DNA from: GWB1-37-8 sp964603935
GTDB lineage: Bacteria > Patescibacteriota > Microgenomatia > Levybacterales > UBA12049
Assembly (NCBI GenBank): GCA_964603935.1
Contig: CAZRWL010000021.1
Coordinates: 1 to 13,959 of the forward strand
Length of the DNA stretch: 13,959 nt
Direction: 5' to 3'
Shown in pieces: positions 1-7,051 of this stretch. The stretch's first letter is position 1; each line of letters begins with the position of its first letter. The notes below the pieces were generated by a model. It had not been told where the DNA came from and searched no databases. It saw only the letters and a program-made list of their open reading frames with translations. The position numbers and the translations under genes are program-made.

Positions 1-1
1 G

Positions 2-454
2 GCTAAATTATTTAGTGCAGTCTATGAGGTTAATCAGGATAGATTAAGTTATCTTTTGGGAAAAATAAAAAAAGTCTATCCCAGACTTTATGGCAAGAAG
101 ATTGGCATATTGGGCTTAACCTATAAACCAAATACAAATACGTTGCGGCGATCTCGATCCATTGAGCTTGCTAGTTTGCTCTTTGCCGAGAAGGCAATAA
201 TAAGAGGTTATGATCCCGCAATTAAAGGTCAAACTGAAGATTCCCTAAAAATTGTGAATTCAGACAGAGAACTTTTAAAAGATCTGGATTTATTAATTCT
301 TATGACAGAGTGGCCGCAATTTAGAAATATTGATCCCAAAACCGCATCCAATTTAATGGCGAAAAAAATCATTATAGATACAAGGAATCTTCTCGATAGA
401 CAAAAATACGTAGACAATGGGTTTATTTATTTCGGGAGAGGAAAAGGCGAATGA
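2..454 (+). CDS. UDP-glucose/GDP-mannose 6-dehydrogenase family protein, C-terminal part (5' truncated by window edge)
   Basis: The reading frame is open from base 2 and shows the last 150 residues. The family oxidises C6 of a nucleotide sugar to a uronic acid with two NAD+, in the cytoplasm. Visible are the end of the central helix (AVYEVNQDR) and the C-terminal nucleotide-sugar-binding domain: GLTYKPNT, then the LRRS..SIELA signature, a YDP strand end, and the terminal YFGRGKG. These are typical of the UGD / UDP-GlcNAc dehydrogenase / GDP-mannose dehydrogenase superfamily. The N-terminal NAD domain and the catalytic Cys region lie outside the window, so the substrate (UDP-Glc, UDP-GlcNAc or another) cannot be decided. 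A TTG at 56 is in frame but only internal. The TGA stop overlaps the ATG of the next gene (ATGA, 451-454), so the two are translationally coupled and probably share a pathway. Confidence 0.9.
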   Translation, partial: AKLFSAVYEVNQDRLSYLLGKIKKVYPRLYGKKIGILGLTYKPNTNTLRRSRSIELASLLFAEKAIIRGYDPAIKGQTEDSLKIVNSDRELLKDLDLLILMTEWPQFRNIDPKTASNLMAKKIIIDTRNLLDRQKYVDNGFIYFGRGKGE

Positions 455-1440
455 ATGTTGCGATAATAGGCGCAGGTCTTATAGGGAGAAAAAGAGCACT
501 AGGCTTGCCAAAAAACGTACACCTGGCGATTGTGTGCGATGTTGATAAAAAAAGAGCAGAAACATTAGCTGCCGAATTTGGATGTGAAAGCGAGTGTGAC
601 TGGAAAAAGGTTGTTACAAATCCGCAAATTCATGCCCTTATTATTTCCACTACCAATAAATATCTCTCAATAATTGGAGAAGCTGCTATTTTGGCCGGTA
701 AGCATATATTGGTCGAGAAACCCGGAGCAAGAAACCTAAAAGAGCTAGAAAAAATTTCCATAGCGTATCGTAAAAGAAAAGCGGTAGTAATGTTTGGATT
801 TAATCATCGTTATCACCCTGCAATAGTACAGGCTAAAAATATAATTGATTCCAGCAAATATGGCAATGTTATGTTTATCAGAGCCAGGTATGGTCATGGT
901 GGAAGATTGGATTATGAAAAGGAATGGAGATTTGACAAAAAAATAGCTGGCGGAGGAGAACTTTTAGATCAAGGATCTCATTTAATTGATTTAGTTAATT
1001 TCTTCTGTGGTAAAATGGATAATGTAATTGGTATAGCATCCCATTTTTATTGGCGATCGCAACTTGAAGATAGCGCTTTTTTTATCTTAAGTAATAAGAC
1101 GGGACAAGTAGCTCATCTCTCTGCCACTTGTTGCGAATGGAACAATATTTTTTCTCTGGAGATAATGCTACAGAAAGCAAAAATTCAGGTGGACGGGCTG
1201 GGGAGAAGTTACGGGAGAGAAAAACTTATCCTTTACAAACGAAGACCCGAAATGGGACCAACAGACGCGGAAGAAATTTTATTTGATGAAAAAGATGTGT
1301 CTTTCGAAATTGAGAACAATTTATTTTTTGAGCGTATTAGAGAGAAAAAATATAGTGATGAAGGCATTCAAGATGCATTATATGTTTTACGCACAATTGA
1401 AAAATTGTATAAGAGAAATTCTTTCGATAGCAATGGCTAA
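451..1440 (+). CDS. Gfo/Idh/MocA family NAD(P)-dependent oxidoreductase
   Basis: A 329-residue protein of normal family length. The N-terminal Rossmann domain opens with GAGLIG (residues 7-12), followed by an acidic strand end (VCDVD, about 28-32). The family's EKP motif lies at 89-91 (ILVEKPGA); its Lys is the usual catalytic or substrate-contacting residue. The C-terminal alpha/beta domain carries GGGELLDQGSHLID (168-180), whose Asp and His are conserved in sugar dehydrogenases of this family. It probably oxidises or reduces a ring hydroxyl of a nucleotide sugar. The 4-bp overlap with the UDP-sugar dehydrogenase gene points to a UDP-uronic acid substrate, as in WbpB/WlbA, which act after a WbpA-type dehydrogenase. 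That pairing is inference: other family members use free sugars or inositol, and the substrate cannot be read from sequence. The ATG overlapping the upstream stop is the natural start. Confidence 0.87.
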   Translation: MNVAIIGAGLIGRKRALGLPKNVHLAIVCDVDKKRAETLAAEFGCESECDWKKVVTNPQIHALIISTTNKYLSIIGEAAILAGKHILVEKPGARNLKELEKISIAYRKRKAVVMFGFNHRYHPAIVQAKNIIDSSKYGNVMFIRARYGHGGRLDYEKEWRFDKKIAGGGELLDQGSHLIDLVNFFCGKMDNVIGIASHFYWRSQLEDSAFFILSNKTGQVAHLSATCCEWNNIFSLEIMLQKAKIQVDGLGRSYGREKLILYKRRPEMGPTDAEEILFDEKDVSFEIENNLFFERIREKKYSDEGIQDALYVLRTIEKLYKRNSFDSNG

Positions 1441-1451
1441 TTAGGTAATCG

Positions 1452-1480
1452 TTGACTTATCTATAAGCTTTTTCTATAAT
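1452..1480 (+). promoter_or_regulatory. Sigma70-type promoter for the heptose operon
   Basis: A -35 box TTGACT (1452-1457) and a perfect -10 box TATAAT (1475-1480) are separated by exactly 17 bp. The box begins 12 bp after the stop of the upstream gene and lies in the only sizeable gap of the plus-strand block. The expected start of transcription is near 1487, giving a leader of about 21 nt before the ATG at 1509. The leader has no clear Shine-Dalgarno sequence. A short direct repeat, TCTCAG at 1482-1487 and 1489-1494, overlaps the predicted start point. Its meaning is unknown. Confidence 0.72.
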
Positions 1481-1508
1481 ATCTCAGCTCTCAGTAGAAT
1501 TGTTGATA

Positions 1509-2495
1509 ATGATTATTACAAAAACTCCTCTTCGAATTCCGATTGCAGGTGGAGGAACAGATCTCCCAGGATATTATAAAAAGTTTGGCTCATTTTTTAT
1601 AAGTGCTGCAATTGATCAATACATATATATAGTTTTAAAAAGGAGACCTATTCAGGGTATCAGAGTGAGCTACTCAGAAGTTGAGGAACCGAAATCAATA
1701 GATGAAATAAAGCATAACATCATTAGATCATGTCTCCAGTATCTCAAAGTAAACAGCGAGCATGGAATAGAAGTTGTCTCTGTTGTAGATTTGCCTGCCC
1801 GTTCAGGAATGGGCTCGTCAGGAAGTTTTGCTGTAGGGCTTCTTAACGCTCTTCATCACATGCGCCGGCAAGCAGTTCCATCTGACATTTTAGCTCAAGA
1901 AGCATGTCACGTGAACATGGTTATGCTGAAAAATCCTAGCGGCAAGCAGGATGAGTATATTGCCGCTCATGGGGGCCTCACCTGTTTTGAGGTTAGCAAA
2001 TCAGGAAAAGTAACATCATATCCCCTACGAATTTCACTTCAAACAATCAGAGATTTACAAAACAATTTACTGCTGTTTTATACTGGAATATTGCGTGATG
2101 CAAATGAAGTTCTTGCAAAGCAACGAGAAGCTGCAGAAAAAAACGATCAGAAGATGATGAGCAATTTACACAAGATTCAAGAGATTGCTTATGAAATTAA
2201 GGCAGCATTAGAAAAAGGCGATACTTTAAAATTTGGAAAACTCATGGACAAACATTGGCGAGTGAAAAAGAAAAGAGCAGGAACTACTATTCCAGAGCTA
2301 GAGCGGTGGTACGAAATTGCCAAAAAAAATGGAGCAATTGGAGGGAAAGTTATGGGTGCAGGCGGTGGGGGATTTTTTGCATTTTATACCGAAGGAAAAA
2401 AAGAAAAGTTAAGAAAAGCTCTTTCAGAAGAAGGCTTGATAGAGGTAGGATTTCGTTTTGATTTTGAAGGAAGTAAATTACTCATAAATATTTAG
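1509..2495 (+). CDS. hddA: D-glycero-alpha-D-manno-heptose 7-phosphate kinase (GHMP family)
   Basis: A 328-residue GHMP-superfamily kinase that would phosphorylate C1 of heptose 7-phosphate to the alpha-1,7-bisphosphate in the GDP-heptose route. The N-terminus TPLRIPIAGGGTDLP (residues 5-19) is typical of HddA and related sugar kinases. The ATP loop LPARSGMGSSGS is at 95-106, GKQDEYIAAHGG at 145-156, and the C-terminal glycine motif KVMGAGGGGFF lies near 280-290. The frame also opens at a TTG at 1500, but ATG 1509 matches the usual MII(S/T)(K/R)TP family start and sits at a plausible distance from the promoter. GmhA and GmhB directly downstream make the heptose assignment strong. Fucokinase-like or other GHMP sugar kinases are a weaker alternative. 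The anomer (alpha, hence GDP) is inferred from family resemblance and from the absence of an HldE-type bifunctional protein. Confidence 0.86.
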   Translation: MIITKTPLRIPIAGGGTDLPGYYKKFGSFFISAAIDQYIYIVLKRRPIQGIRVSYSEVEEPKSIDEIKHNIIRSCLQYLKVNSEHGIEVVSVVDLPARSGMGSSGSFAVGLLNALHHMRRQAVPSDILAQEACHVNMVMLKNPSGKQDEYIAAHGGLTCFEVSKSGKVTSYPLRISLQTIRDLQNNLLLFYTGILRDANEVLAKQREAAEKNDQKMMSNLHKIQEIAYEIKAALEKGDTLKFGKLMDKHWRVKKKRAGTTIPELERWYEIAKKNGAIGGKVMGAGGGGFFAFYTEGKKEKLRKALSEEGLIEVGFRFDFEGSKLLINI

Positions 2496-2506
2496 TTTGT
2501 TGCGTA

Positions 2507-3163
2507 ATGAAAAAATTAATAAAAGAAACAAAATTACATAAGAAATTTATTAAAGCATATCTTGCTGAGTGCAAGCAAATTCTAAAAAAAATTTCCACAG
2601 AGGATATAGATAAAATAATTGTACATTTATTTAAAGCATGGAAAGATGAATCATCGATATTCGTTATGGGAAATGGGGGATCCGCTTCGGCTGCATCTCA
2701 CTTTGCGGCAGACCTTAGTAAGTATCCAATTGGCAACTCTTATGAGCAAAAAATAAGGCGGTTCAAAGTAATGTGCCTTACAGATAACGTGTCTTCAATT
2801 AGCGCATGGACAAATGATGTTGGATTTGAAGCAATTTTCGAAGAGCAACTGAAGCCTTGGTTAAAAACGAATGATGTAATTGTGGCATTTTCTGTGCATG
2901 GGGGCTCAGGTAGTCCGATGAAAGGGAAAAAATGGTCTCAAAATATTCCTAGAGCAATTGCATTGGCGAAAGAAAGGGGGGCAAAAGTAATAGGGTTTTC
3001 TGGAGATAAAGGGGGGGTGCTAAAAGAATTATCAGATGCATGTTTGGTTGTACCGACTGTGAATAGAGATACCATTACACCCCAGGTAGAAGGATTTCAT
3101 GTTATTATTCATCATCTTATTATACATAGACTAAAACAACTGATTCAAGCGTGGGGAAAATAA
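2507..3163 (+). CDS. gmhA: Sedoheptulose-7-phosphate isomerase-like SIS-domain protein
   Basis: A 218-residue single-SIS-domain protein, close to the usual GmhA length. It would convert sedoheptulose 7-phosphate to D-manno-heptose 7-phosphate, the first committed step of heptose synthesis. Helical residues 1-45 precede GNGGSA (55-60) and SHFAADL (64-70). LTDNVSSISAWTND (91-104) corresponds to the canonical LTTD..TAIGND stretch. The phosphate-binding loop, usually STSGNS, is SVHGGSGS (129-136) here. The C-terminal helix has VEGFHVIIHH (194-203), aligning with the metal/catalytic His helix. Relative to E. coli GmhA, as I recall its active site, the Glu after the first His is Asp69 and the Gln of the last helix is Glu195, so this is a divergent subgroup. 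It lies 11 bp after hddA and 5 bp before gmhB. No clear Shine-Dalgarno precedes its ATG, so it may depend on read-through translation. Confidence 0.82.
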   Translation: MKKLIKETKLHKKFIKAYLAECKQILKKISTEDIDKIIVHLFKAWKDESSIFVMGNGGSASAASHFAADLSKYPIGNSYEQKIRRFKVMCLTDNVSSISAWTNDVGFEAIFEEQLKPWLKTNDVIVAFSVHGGSGSPMKGKKWSQNIPRAIALAKERGAKVIGFSGDKGGVLKELSDACLVVPTVNRDTITPQVEGFHVIIHHLIIHRLKQLIQAWGK

Positions 3164-3168
3164 AAAAA

Positions 3169-3768
3169 ATGCGTCAAAAAAATAAAGCAATTTTTCTGGA
3201 TAGAGATGGTATTGTTGTCAAAATGCATTATGATAGAAATTTTGGGACAATTGACACTCCGCTTTCTGTAAAGCAAATTGCATTTGTTCCGGGAATATTT
3301 GAATTTTTGCAGACGGCCAAAAACCTTGGATTTCTTCTTGTTCTTACATCAAATCAACCTGGAGTAGGAATAAAAAAAATAAGTCTCAAAACACATAGGA
3401 AGATGAGAGCCTACATCGCCAAAACTTTACAAAATCATGGAGTTGCACTGGATGAAGAATACTACTGTTTACATCATCCATATGCAAGTATATCCAAATA
3501 CAAAAAAGATTGTGTATGTCGAAAACCAAAAACAGGTTTCTTTACGAAGGCTGCAAAAGACCTTCATTTAGACCTTAAAAATTCGTGGATGGTTGGAGAT
3601 GGGGTATATGATATTATTGCTGGACACAATGCGGGATGTAAAACCATTCTGGTCGGAAATATAATTGAGGGAGAGTATTTGGATATTCTGGAGAAAAAAT
3701 TGGAAGGCATAAAACCAGACTATTTGGTAAAATATATAAGTGAAGCAAAAAATATCATAAGGAAATAA
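3169..3768 (+). CDS. gmhB: D-glycero-D-manno-heptose 1,7-bisphosphate 7-phosphatase (HAD family)
   Basis: A 199-residue HAD-IIIA phosphatase. It would remove the 7-phosphate from heptose 1,7-bisphosphate to give heptose 1-phosphate. Motif I is FLDRDG (residues 9-14; Asp11 nucleophile, Asp13 acid/base). Motif II is LTSNQPGVG (59-67). The zinc-binding insertion typical of GmhB has Cys100, His102, Cys115 and Cys117 followed by RKPKTG. Motif IV is VGDGVYDI (142-149). All catalytic positions look intact. A GTG at 3151 would extend the protein by six residues inside the end of gmhA, but ATG 3169, five bases after the gmhA stop, puts the FLDRDG motif at the normal distance from the N-terminus and is preferred. 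Histidinol-phosphate phosphatases share the fold and zinc loop; the operon decides for heptose. Confidence 0.87.
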   Translation: MRQKNKAIFLDRDGIVVKMHYDRNFGTIDTPLSVKQIAFVPGIFEFLQTAKNLGFLLVLTSNQPGVGIKKISLKTHRKMRAYIAKTLQNHGVALDEEYYCLHHPYASISKYKKDCVCRKPKTGFFTKAAKDLHLDLKNSWMVGDGVYDIIAGHNAGCKTILVGNIIEGEYLDILEKKLEGIKPDYLVKYISEAKNIIRK

Positions 3769-3769
3769 T

Positions 3770-4435
3770 ATGGTACGACAAATATTTATTGATACTGCAA
3801 ATATTAAAGATATTAAGACATGGAAGGAAAGGGGTATTTGTGATGGTATTACTACAAATCAAAAAATCTTTTTAACAGAAAAAGGCGTAGATTTTAAAAA
3901 AACAGTTCTTCGAATATGCATGTTCACGAAGGTTCCGGTTTCAGTAGAGCTTACGGGACACCAGTCGATTGAAAAAATGGTAAAAGAGGCAAAGACATAT
4001 GCTGCATGGAGCAAATACGTAGTGGTTAAAGTGCCAATGACTCCCGACGGTATGGGACTGAGTGTCATTAAAAACTTAAGGAGTTTAAAAATCAAAACAA
4101 ATGCGACAATTATGATGTCTTTTGAGCAAATGTTTTTGGCAATTAACGCCGGGGCGACGTATGCAAGCATTTTTTACAATAGAGCGAAAGATGTTGGTTA
4201 CGATCCCGAAGAAATAATTAGAAGAACGCGATCGTTTATAGATGCCGGTAATTATAAAAGCCAAATCATTACCGGCTCGATTCGAGATATCCGTGACGTG
4301 GGCAACGCATTTGCAGCAGGAAGCGATATCGTAACAGTGCCTCCGAAAATTTTAGACTTGATACTTAAAGAAGAAATGACTCAGAAAACCATGGAAGAAT
4401 TCGATGCTGCTTGGAAAGCATTCAAAAAGAAATAA
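3770..4435 (+). CDS. tal: Small (TalC/MipB-type) transaldolase
   Basis: A 221-residue (beta/alpha)8 class I aldolase of the short transaldolase / fructose-6-phosphate aldolase family. Visible are FIDTANI (residues 6-12), TTN (28-30), the Schiff-base lysine in VVVKVPMT (Lys87), KTNAT (109-113), GATYASIFYNR (128-138), GSIRD (169-173) and TVPPK (189-193). Two positions that separate transaldolase from the aldolase subgroup point to transaldolase: Glu60, where E. coli FSA has Gln59, and Phe135, where FSA has Tyr131 and TalB has Phe. It could therefore form sedoheptulose 7-phosphate from erythrose 4-phosphate and fructose 6-phosphate, the GmhA substrate. Oddly, the near-invariant Pro-Ser after TTN is Gln-Lys. 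Its ATG is one base after the gmhB stop, with AAGGA (3759-3763) six bases upstream as Shine-Dalgarno. The activity assignment rests on residue matches remembered from the family. Confidence 0.83.
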   Translation: MVRQIFIDTANIKDIKTWKERGICDGITTNQKIFLTEKGVDFKKTVLRICMFTKVPVSVELTGHQSIEKMVKEAKTYAAWSKYVVVKVPMTPDGMGLSVIKNLRSLKIKTNATIMMSFEQMFLAINAGATYASIFYNRAKDVGYDPEEIIRRTRSFIDAGNYKSQIITGSIRDIRDVGNAFAAGSDIVTVPPKILDLILKEEMTQKTMEEFDAAWKAFKKK

Positions 4436-4471
4436 AAAGTATCTTCAGCCTTGAAGAGAAAATAGGGAAAT

Positions 4472-5296
4472 ATGAAAAACGTTTTGCCAATTAATACAAT
4501 TCTGCAAAATGAAGTTGATCCGGCATTTAGAAGACGAGCAAAAGTGGTGATTAGCAATCTGTGTCTTAAAAATGGTGATAAAATTCTGGAGGTAGGTTGC
4601 GGAAGAGGATTTTATGCACATATTATCGGGGTGTTTTTCCCTAAGACTTCTTACATCGGTATTGATATAAACGAAGATCATTTAAGGATAGCAAAAGGTT
4701 TTGCTCAAGCGCCAAACGTAAATTTTCGAAAAGTCGATGCAACAAAACTTCCTTTTGAGAATAAGGTTTTTGATAAGATTATTTGCACCGAAGTCCTTGA
4801 ACATATCGAGAATGACGGATTGGCCATTTCCGAATTATACCGAGTGTTAAAGCCTCATGGAATAGCAGTAATTACTGTTCCTAATAAAAATTACCCATTT
4901 TCTTGGGATCCAATTAATTGGGTTCTTGAGCGGTTTTTTCACACACATATTCCTTCTCATATTTTGTGGTTTGCCGGTATCTGGGCTTATCATGTAAGAC
5001 TGTATGGAGAGGACGAACTGTTGGAAAAAGTTAAGAAGCGGGGATTTAAGATAAATAGCATTACAAGGACAACACATTTTTGTTTTCCGTTTGCACATTT
5101 TCTTCTAGGAATTGGGAAAAATATTGTGGACAAAGGTTTTTTCACCTCTCTTGATAGATTCTCTAGTGCCGGCGAAAATTCATTTTTACTAAAATTAGTT
5201 TTAAAGATGTTCTCTTTATTTGATAAGCATAATGACATAAAAACTATAAAAAAAGACAGCTCTTTCGTCAATATAATTATAAAAGTGAAGTCGTGA
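4472..5296 (+). CDS. Class I SAM-dependent methyltransferase
   Basis: A 274-residue protein with a Methyltransf_11/25-type fold. Motif I is ILEVGCGRG (residues 38-46), the acidic end of the second strand is GIDIN (about 63-67), and post-motif features are DATKLPF and the strand-4 sequence FDKIICTEVLEHIEND. RVLKPHGIAVITVPN is the usual strand-5 region. The C-terminal 120 residues are rich in aromatics (WDPINWVLERFF, HILWFAGIWAYH) and may hold the substrate or a membrane surface. Such enzymes in sugar loci O-methylate a sugar or a growing glycan, but the acceptor cannot be read here. It follows the transaldolase by 36 bp, with AGGGAAA just before the ATG as a moderate Shine-Dalgarno, and is probably the last gene of the heptose operon. 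It ends 12 bp before a convergent gene. Confidence 0.82.
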   Translation: MKNVLPINTILQNEVDPAFRRRAKVVISNLCLKNGDKILEVGCGRGFYAHIIGVFFPKTSYIGIDINEDHLRIAKGFAQAPNVNFRKVDATKLPFENKVFDKIICTEVLEHIENDGLAISELYRVLKPHGIAVITVPNKNYPFSWDPINWVLERFFHTHIPSHILWFAGIWAYHVRLYGEDELLEKVKKRGFKINSITRTTHFCFPFAHFLLGIGKNIVDKGFFTSLDRFSSAGENSFLLKLVLKMFSLFDKHNDIKTIKKDSSFVNIIIKVKS

Positions 5297-5308
5297 AAAT
5301 ATTTTTAT

Positions 5309-5327
5309 CTATTTCAAATAGTTTTTT
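5309..5327 (+). terminator. Possible weak intrinsic terminator for the heptose operon
   Basis: CTATTT and AAATAG (5309-5314 and 5316-5321) form a short AT-only inverted repeat followed by six T (5322-5327). It begins 13 bases after the methyltransferase stop and lies inside the 3' end of the convergent epimerase gene. The stem has no GC pairs and the loop would be strained, so termination by this element is uncertain. Confidence 0.22.
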
Positions 5328-6316
5328 GCAGCGAATTCAGCAGTCTTTTTCAAACCCTGCGTAAGACTTACTTCCGGTTCCCAACGCAGTAGCTTTTTTA
5401 CTTTTTTGATAGAAGCCAGCGTGTATCTATGAACTTCATCTTCCACAAAGTATTCCTGTAAAGGAAATTTTCCTTTAAAAAGATTCGGGTAAGTGTCCCA
5501 TAAAAATGAAGGTTTTCTAAAAATTGGTTTTATTTTCTCTTTATCTAAATATGCTGCAATTTGTTTGTAAATCTCGTTTATAGAAAAGGATTTCCCTGAC
5601 CCAACATTAAAAGTTTGATTTTTTGCATTTGTATCTGTCATTGCTGTCTCGCATAACCGCAAAACATCATCAATATAAATCATATCGCGAGCTTGATTTC
5701 CGTCTGAATGTAAAACTGGAATTTTATCTTTAAGCAGACACATAAGGACATAGCTAATGAAAGGAGGATTGGGGCGACGAAAATCCATATGAGGACCATA
5801 CACGTTAAAGAATCGGAATATTACGATATCCATTCCGTAAAGCTCTTGATAAGTCCTACAGATTTCTTCTGCCGATTTCTTCGATAAGCTATATGCTAAT
5901 GTTGGGTTTATTTGCATGTCTTCTGTTAAGGGGAAAGATTTTTCATTTTCATAAACTGCAGAGCTTGAAGAAAAAATTACTCGTCTTATATTGTATTTAC
6001 GGGTGATCTCCAAAACATTGGTTGTTCCTATAGCATTTACGCTAAACGTTTCTACCGGATCGCTTTGACAAGCCGGTAAAGAATTCATTCCGGCAAAATG
6101 AAAAATGACATCTATATTTTTAATAACTTTTTCAATTTTTCTGTCCCTTACATCCATTTGTATAAATTGAGGATTTACACTATTTTTACTTATCAGATTT
6201 TCCAGATAACCAAAACGCAAATTGTCCAATACAATTACCTGGTGCTTTTTCTCAAGTAAGTAAAGAGCCAAGTTTGAACCGATAAATCCTGCTCCGCCGG
6301 TGATAAGAATTTTCAT
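5309..6316 (-). CDS. NAD-dependent epimerase/dehydratase (extended SDR, UDP-hexose 4-epimerase-like)
   Basis: A 335-residue extended short-chain dehydrogenase. TGGAGFIG (residues 6-13) binds the dinucleotide, and Asp31 after the second strand indicates NAD+. HFAG (73-76) matches the HxAA position, SSSSAVY (116-122) holds the active-site serine, and Tyr142 with Lys146 (YSLSK) complete the catalytic set. The C-terminal half has NVYGPH, the nucleotide-sugar-binding RDMIYIDDV and NVGSGKSFSI, as in UDP-glucose/UDP-GlcNAc 4-epimerases. It probably interconverts C4 epimers of a nucleotide sugar, or acts as a related reductase or decarboxylase. The substrate is not resolvable. Its ATG directly abuts the stop of the upstream methyltransferase gene (no spacer), so the two are co-transcribed. 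It converges on the plus-strand methyltransferase with a 12-bp gap. Confidence 0.87.
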   Translation of the reverse strand: MKILITGGAGFIGSNLALYLLEKKHQVIVLDNLRFGYLENLISKNSVNPQFIQMDVRDRKIEKVIKNIDVIFHFAGMNSLPACQSDPVETFSVNAIGTTNVLEITRKYNIRRVIFSSSSAVYENEKSFPLTEDMQINPTLAYSLSKKSAEEICRTYQELYGMDIVIFRFFNVYGPHMDFRRPNPPFISYVLMCLLKDKIPVLHSDGNQARDMIYIDDVLRLCETAMTDTNAKNQTFNVGSGKSFSINEIYKQIAAYLDKEKIKPIFRKPSFLWDTYPNLFKGKFPLQEYFVEDEVHRYTLASIKKVKKLLRWEPEVSLTQGLKKTAEFAAKNYLK

Positions 6317-7042
6317 CTAATTAGTTTTTTTATTACGTGAAAATGAAATAATAGATCGGCCAAAAGTTGGGAAAATTTTAGCAGGAGTATCTAATAGGAA
6401 AAAGCCAGGTAAGGTAATCGTATCGGAGAATACTGCTATCTGTTCGAATTTATGAAGAAGTAGAAGTTCTCTTAGTGTTTCAAAAGTAAAATATCTAATG
6501 TGTCCGGCCGCGTTTTTTGGCAAACTAAATGACTGCTCCATAAATGCACCTTTTCCAAATAGATAACAAAGTCTTCTTCCTAGGGAGACAAAATTAGGCG
6601 TGGTAATTATCAAGATTCCATTTGGTTTTAATATTCGTTTTATTTCACGCAGAAAGAAGTCCGTGTCATACAAGTGCTCAATTATTTCTCCTGCAAATAT
6701 ATAGTCAAAGAGATTTGCTTCAAAGTTTATTCCTTTTTCGATATCGCAAATTTTTGCATGAATTCCTTTTTGACGAGCGAGTGAAATAGTTTTTTTTGCG
6801 ATATCTATACCATAAGCCTCACAGTTTCCAAGGCAATCCTTTAAAAGCGAAGCAAGGTGTCCGTCATAACAGCCAATATCCAAAAGTTTTACAGATTTTC
6901 TTGCTTTTACCTCGAAGATAGAACGTTGCTTGGCAAGAAAAGATAAGACTACTTTTAGTCGAGGATCATCTTGATAGTTTATTGTCCGATTTTCAACCGG
7001 GTCATAGCGTTCTTTGAGAAATTCTTGACGATCTCTGTACAT
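6317..7042 (-). CDS. Class I SAM-dependent methyltransferase
   Basis: A 241-residue protein. Motif I is LLDIGCYDGH (residues 53-62), GIDI is near 78-81, and FDYIFAGEIIEHLYDTD followed by RILKPNGILIITTPN are strands 4 and 5 of the Methyltransf_11/23 fold. The C-terminal third (NAAGHIRYFTFETLRELL) has the HIRYFT pattern often seen in methyltransferases of glycan loci. It probably methylates a sugar or glycan terminus; the acceptor is unknown. The frame is open to a TTG at 7099, which would add 19 residues. I choose ATG 7042 because a promoter (-35 at 7075-7080, -10 at 7052-7057) and a palindrome occupy the extension. The ATG then lies nine bases after the -10 box with no Shine-Dalgarno, implying a leaderless or nearly leaderless message. 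It differs clearly from the other methyltransferase in the window, so it is not a duplicate. Confidence 0.82.
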   Translation of the reverse strand: MYRDRQEFLKERYDPVENRTINYQDDPRLKVVLSFLAKQRSIFEVKARKSVKLLDIGCYDGHLASLLKDCLGNCEAYGIDIAKKTISLARQKGIHAKICDIEKGINFEANLFDYIFAGEIIEHLYDTDFFLREIKRILKPNGILIITTPNFVSLGRRLCYLFGKGAFMEQSFSLPKNAAGHIRYFTFETLRELLLLHKFEQIAVFSDTITLPGFFLLDTPAKIFPTFGRSIISFSRNKKTN

Positions 7043-7051
7043 AAGAATTGA

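Noticed and set aside
3151..3168. GTG start giving gmhB a six-residue extension overlapping gmhA
   Set aside because: ATG 3169 gives the normal short N-terminus before FLDRDG and avoids using codons inside gmhA.
3859..4170. A 103-residue minus-strand open frame with a hydrophobic look
   Set aside because: It is antisense to the transaldolase, whose catalytic motifs are all present. The hydrophobic look is a shadow of the sense codons.
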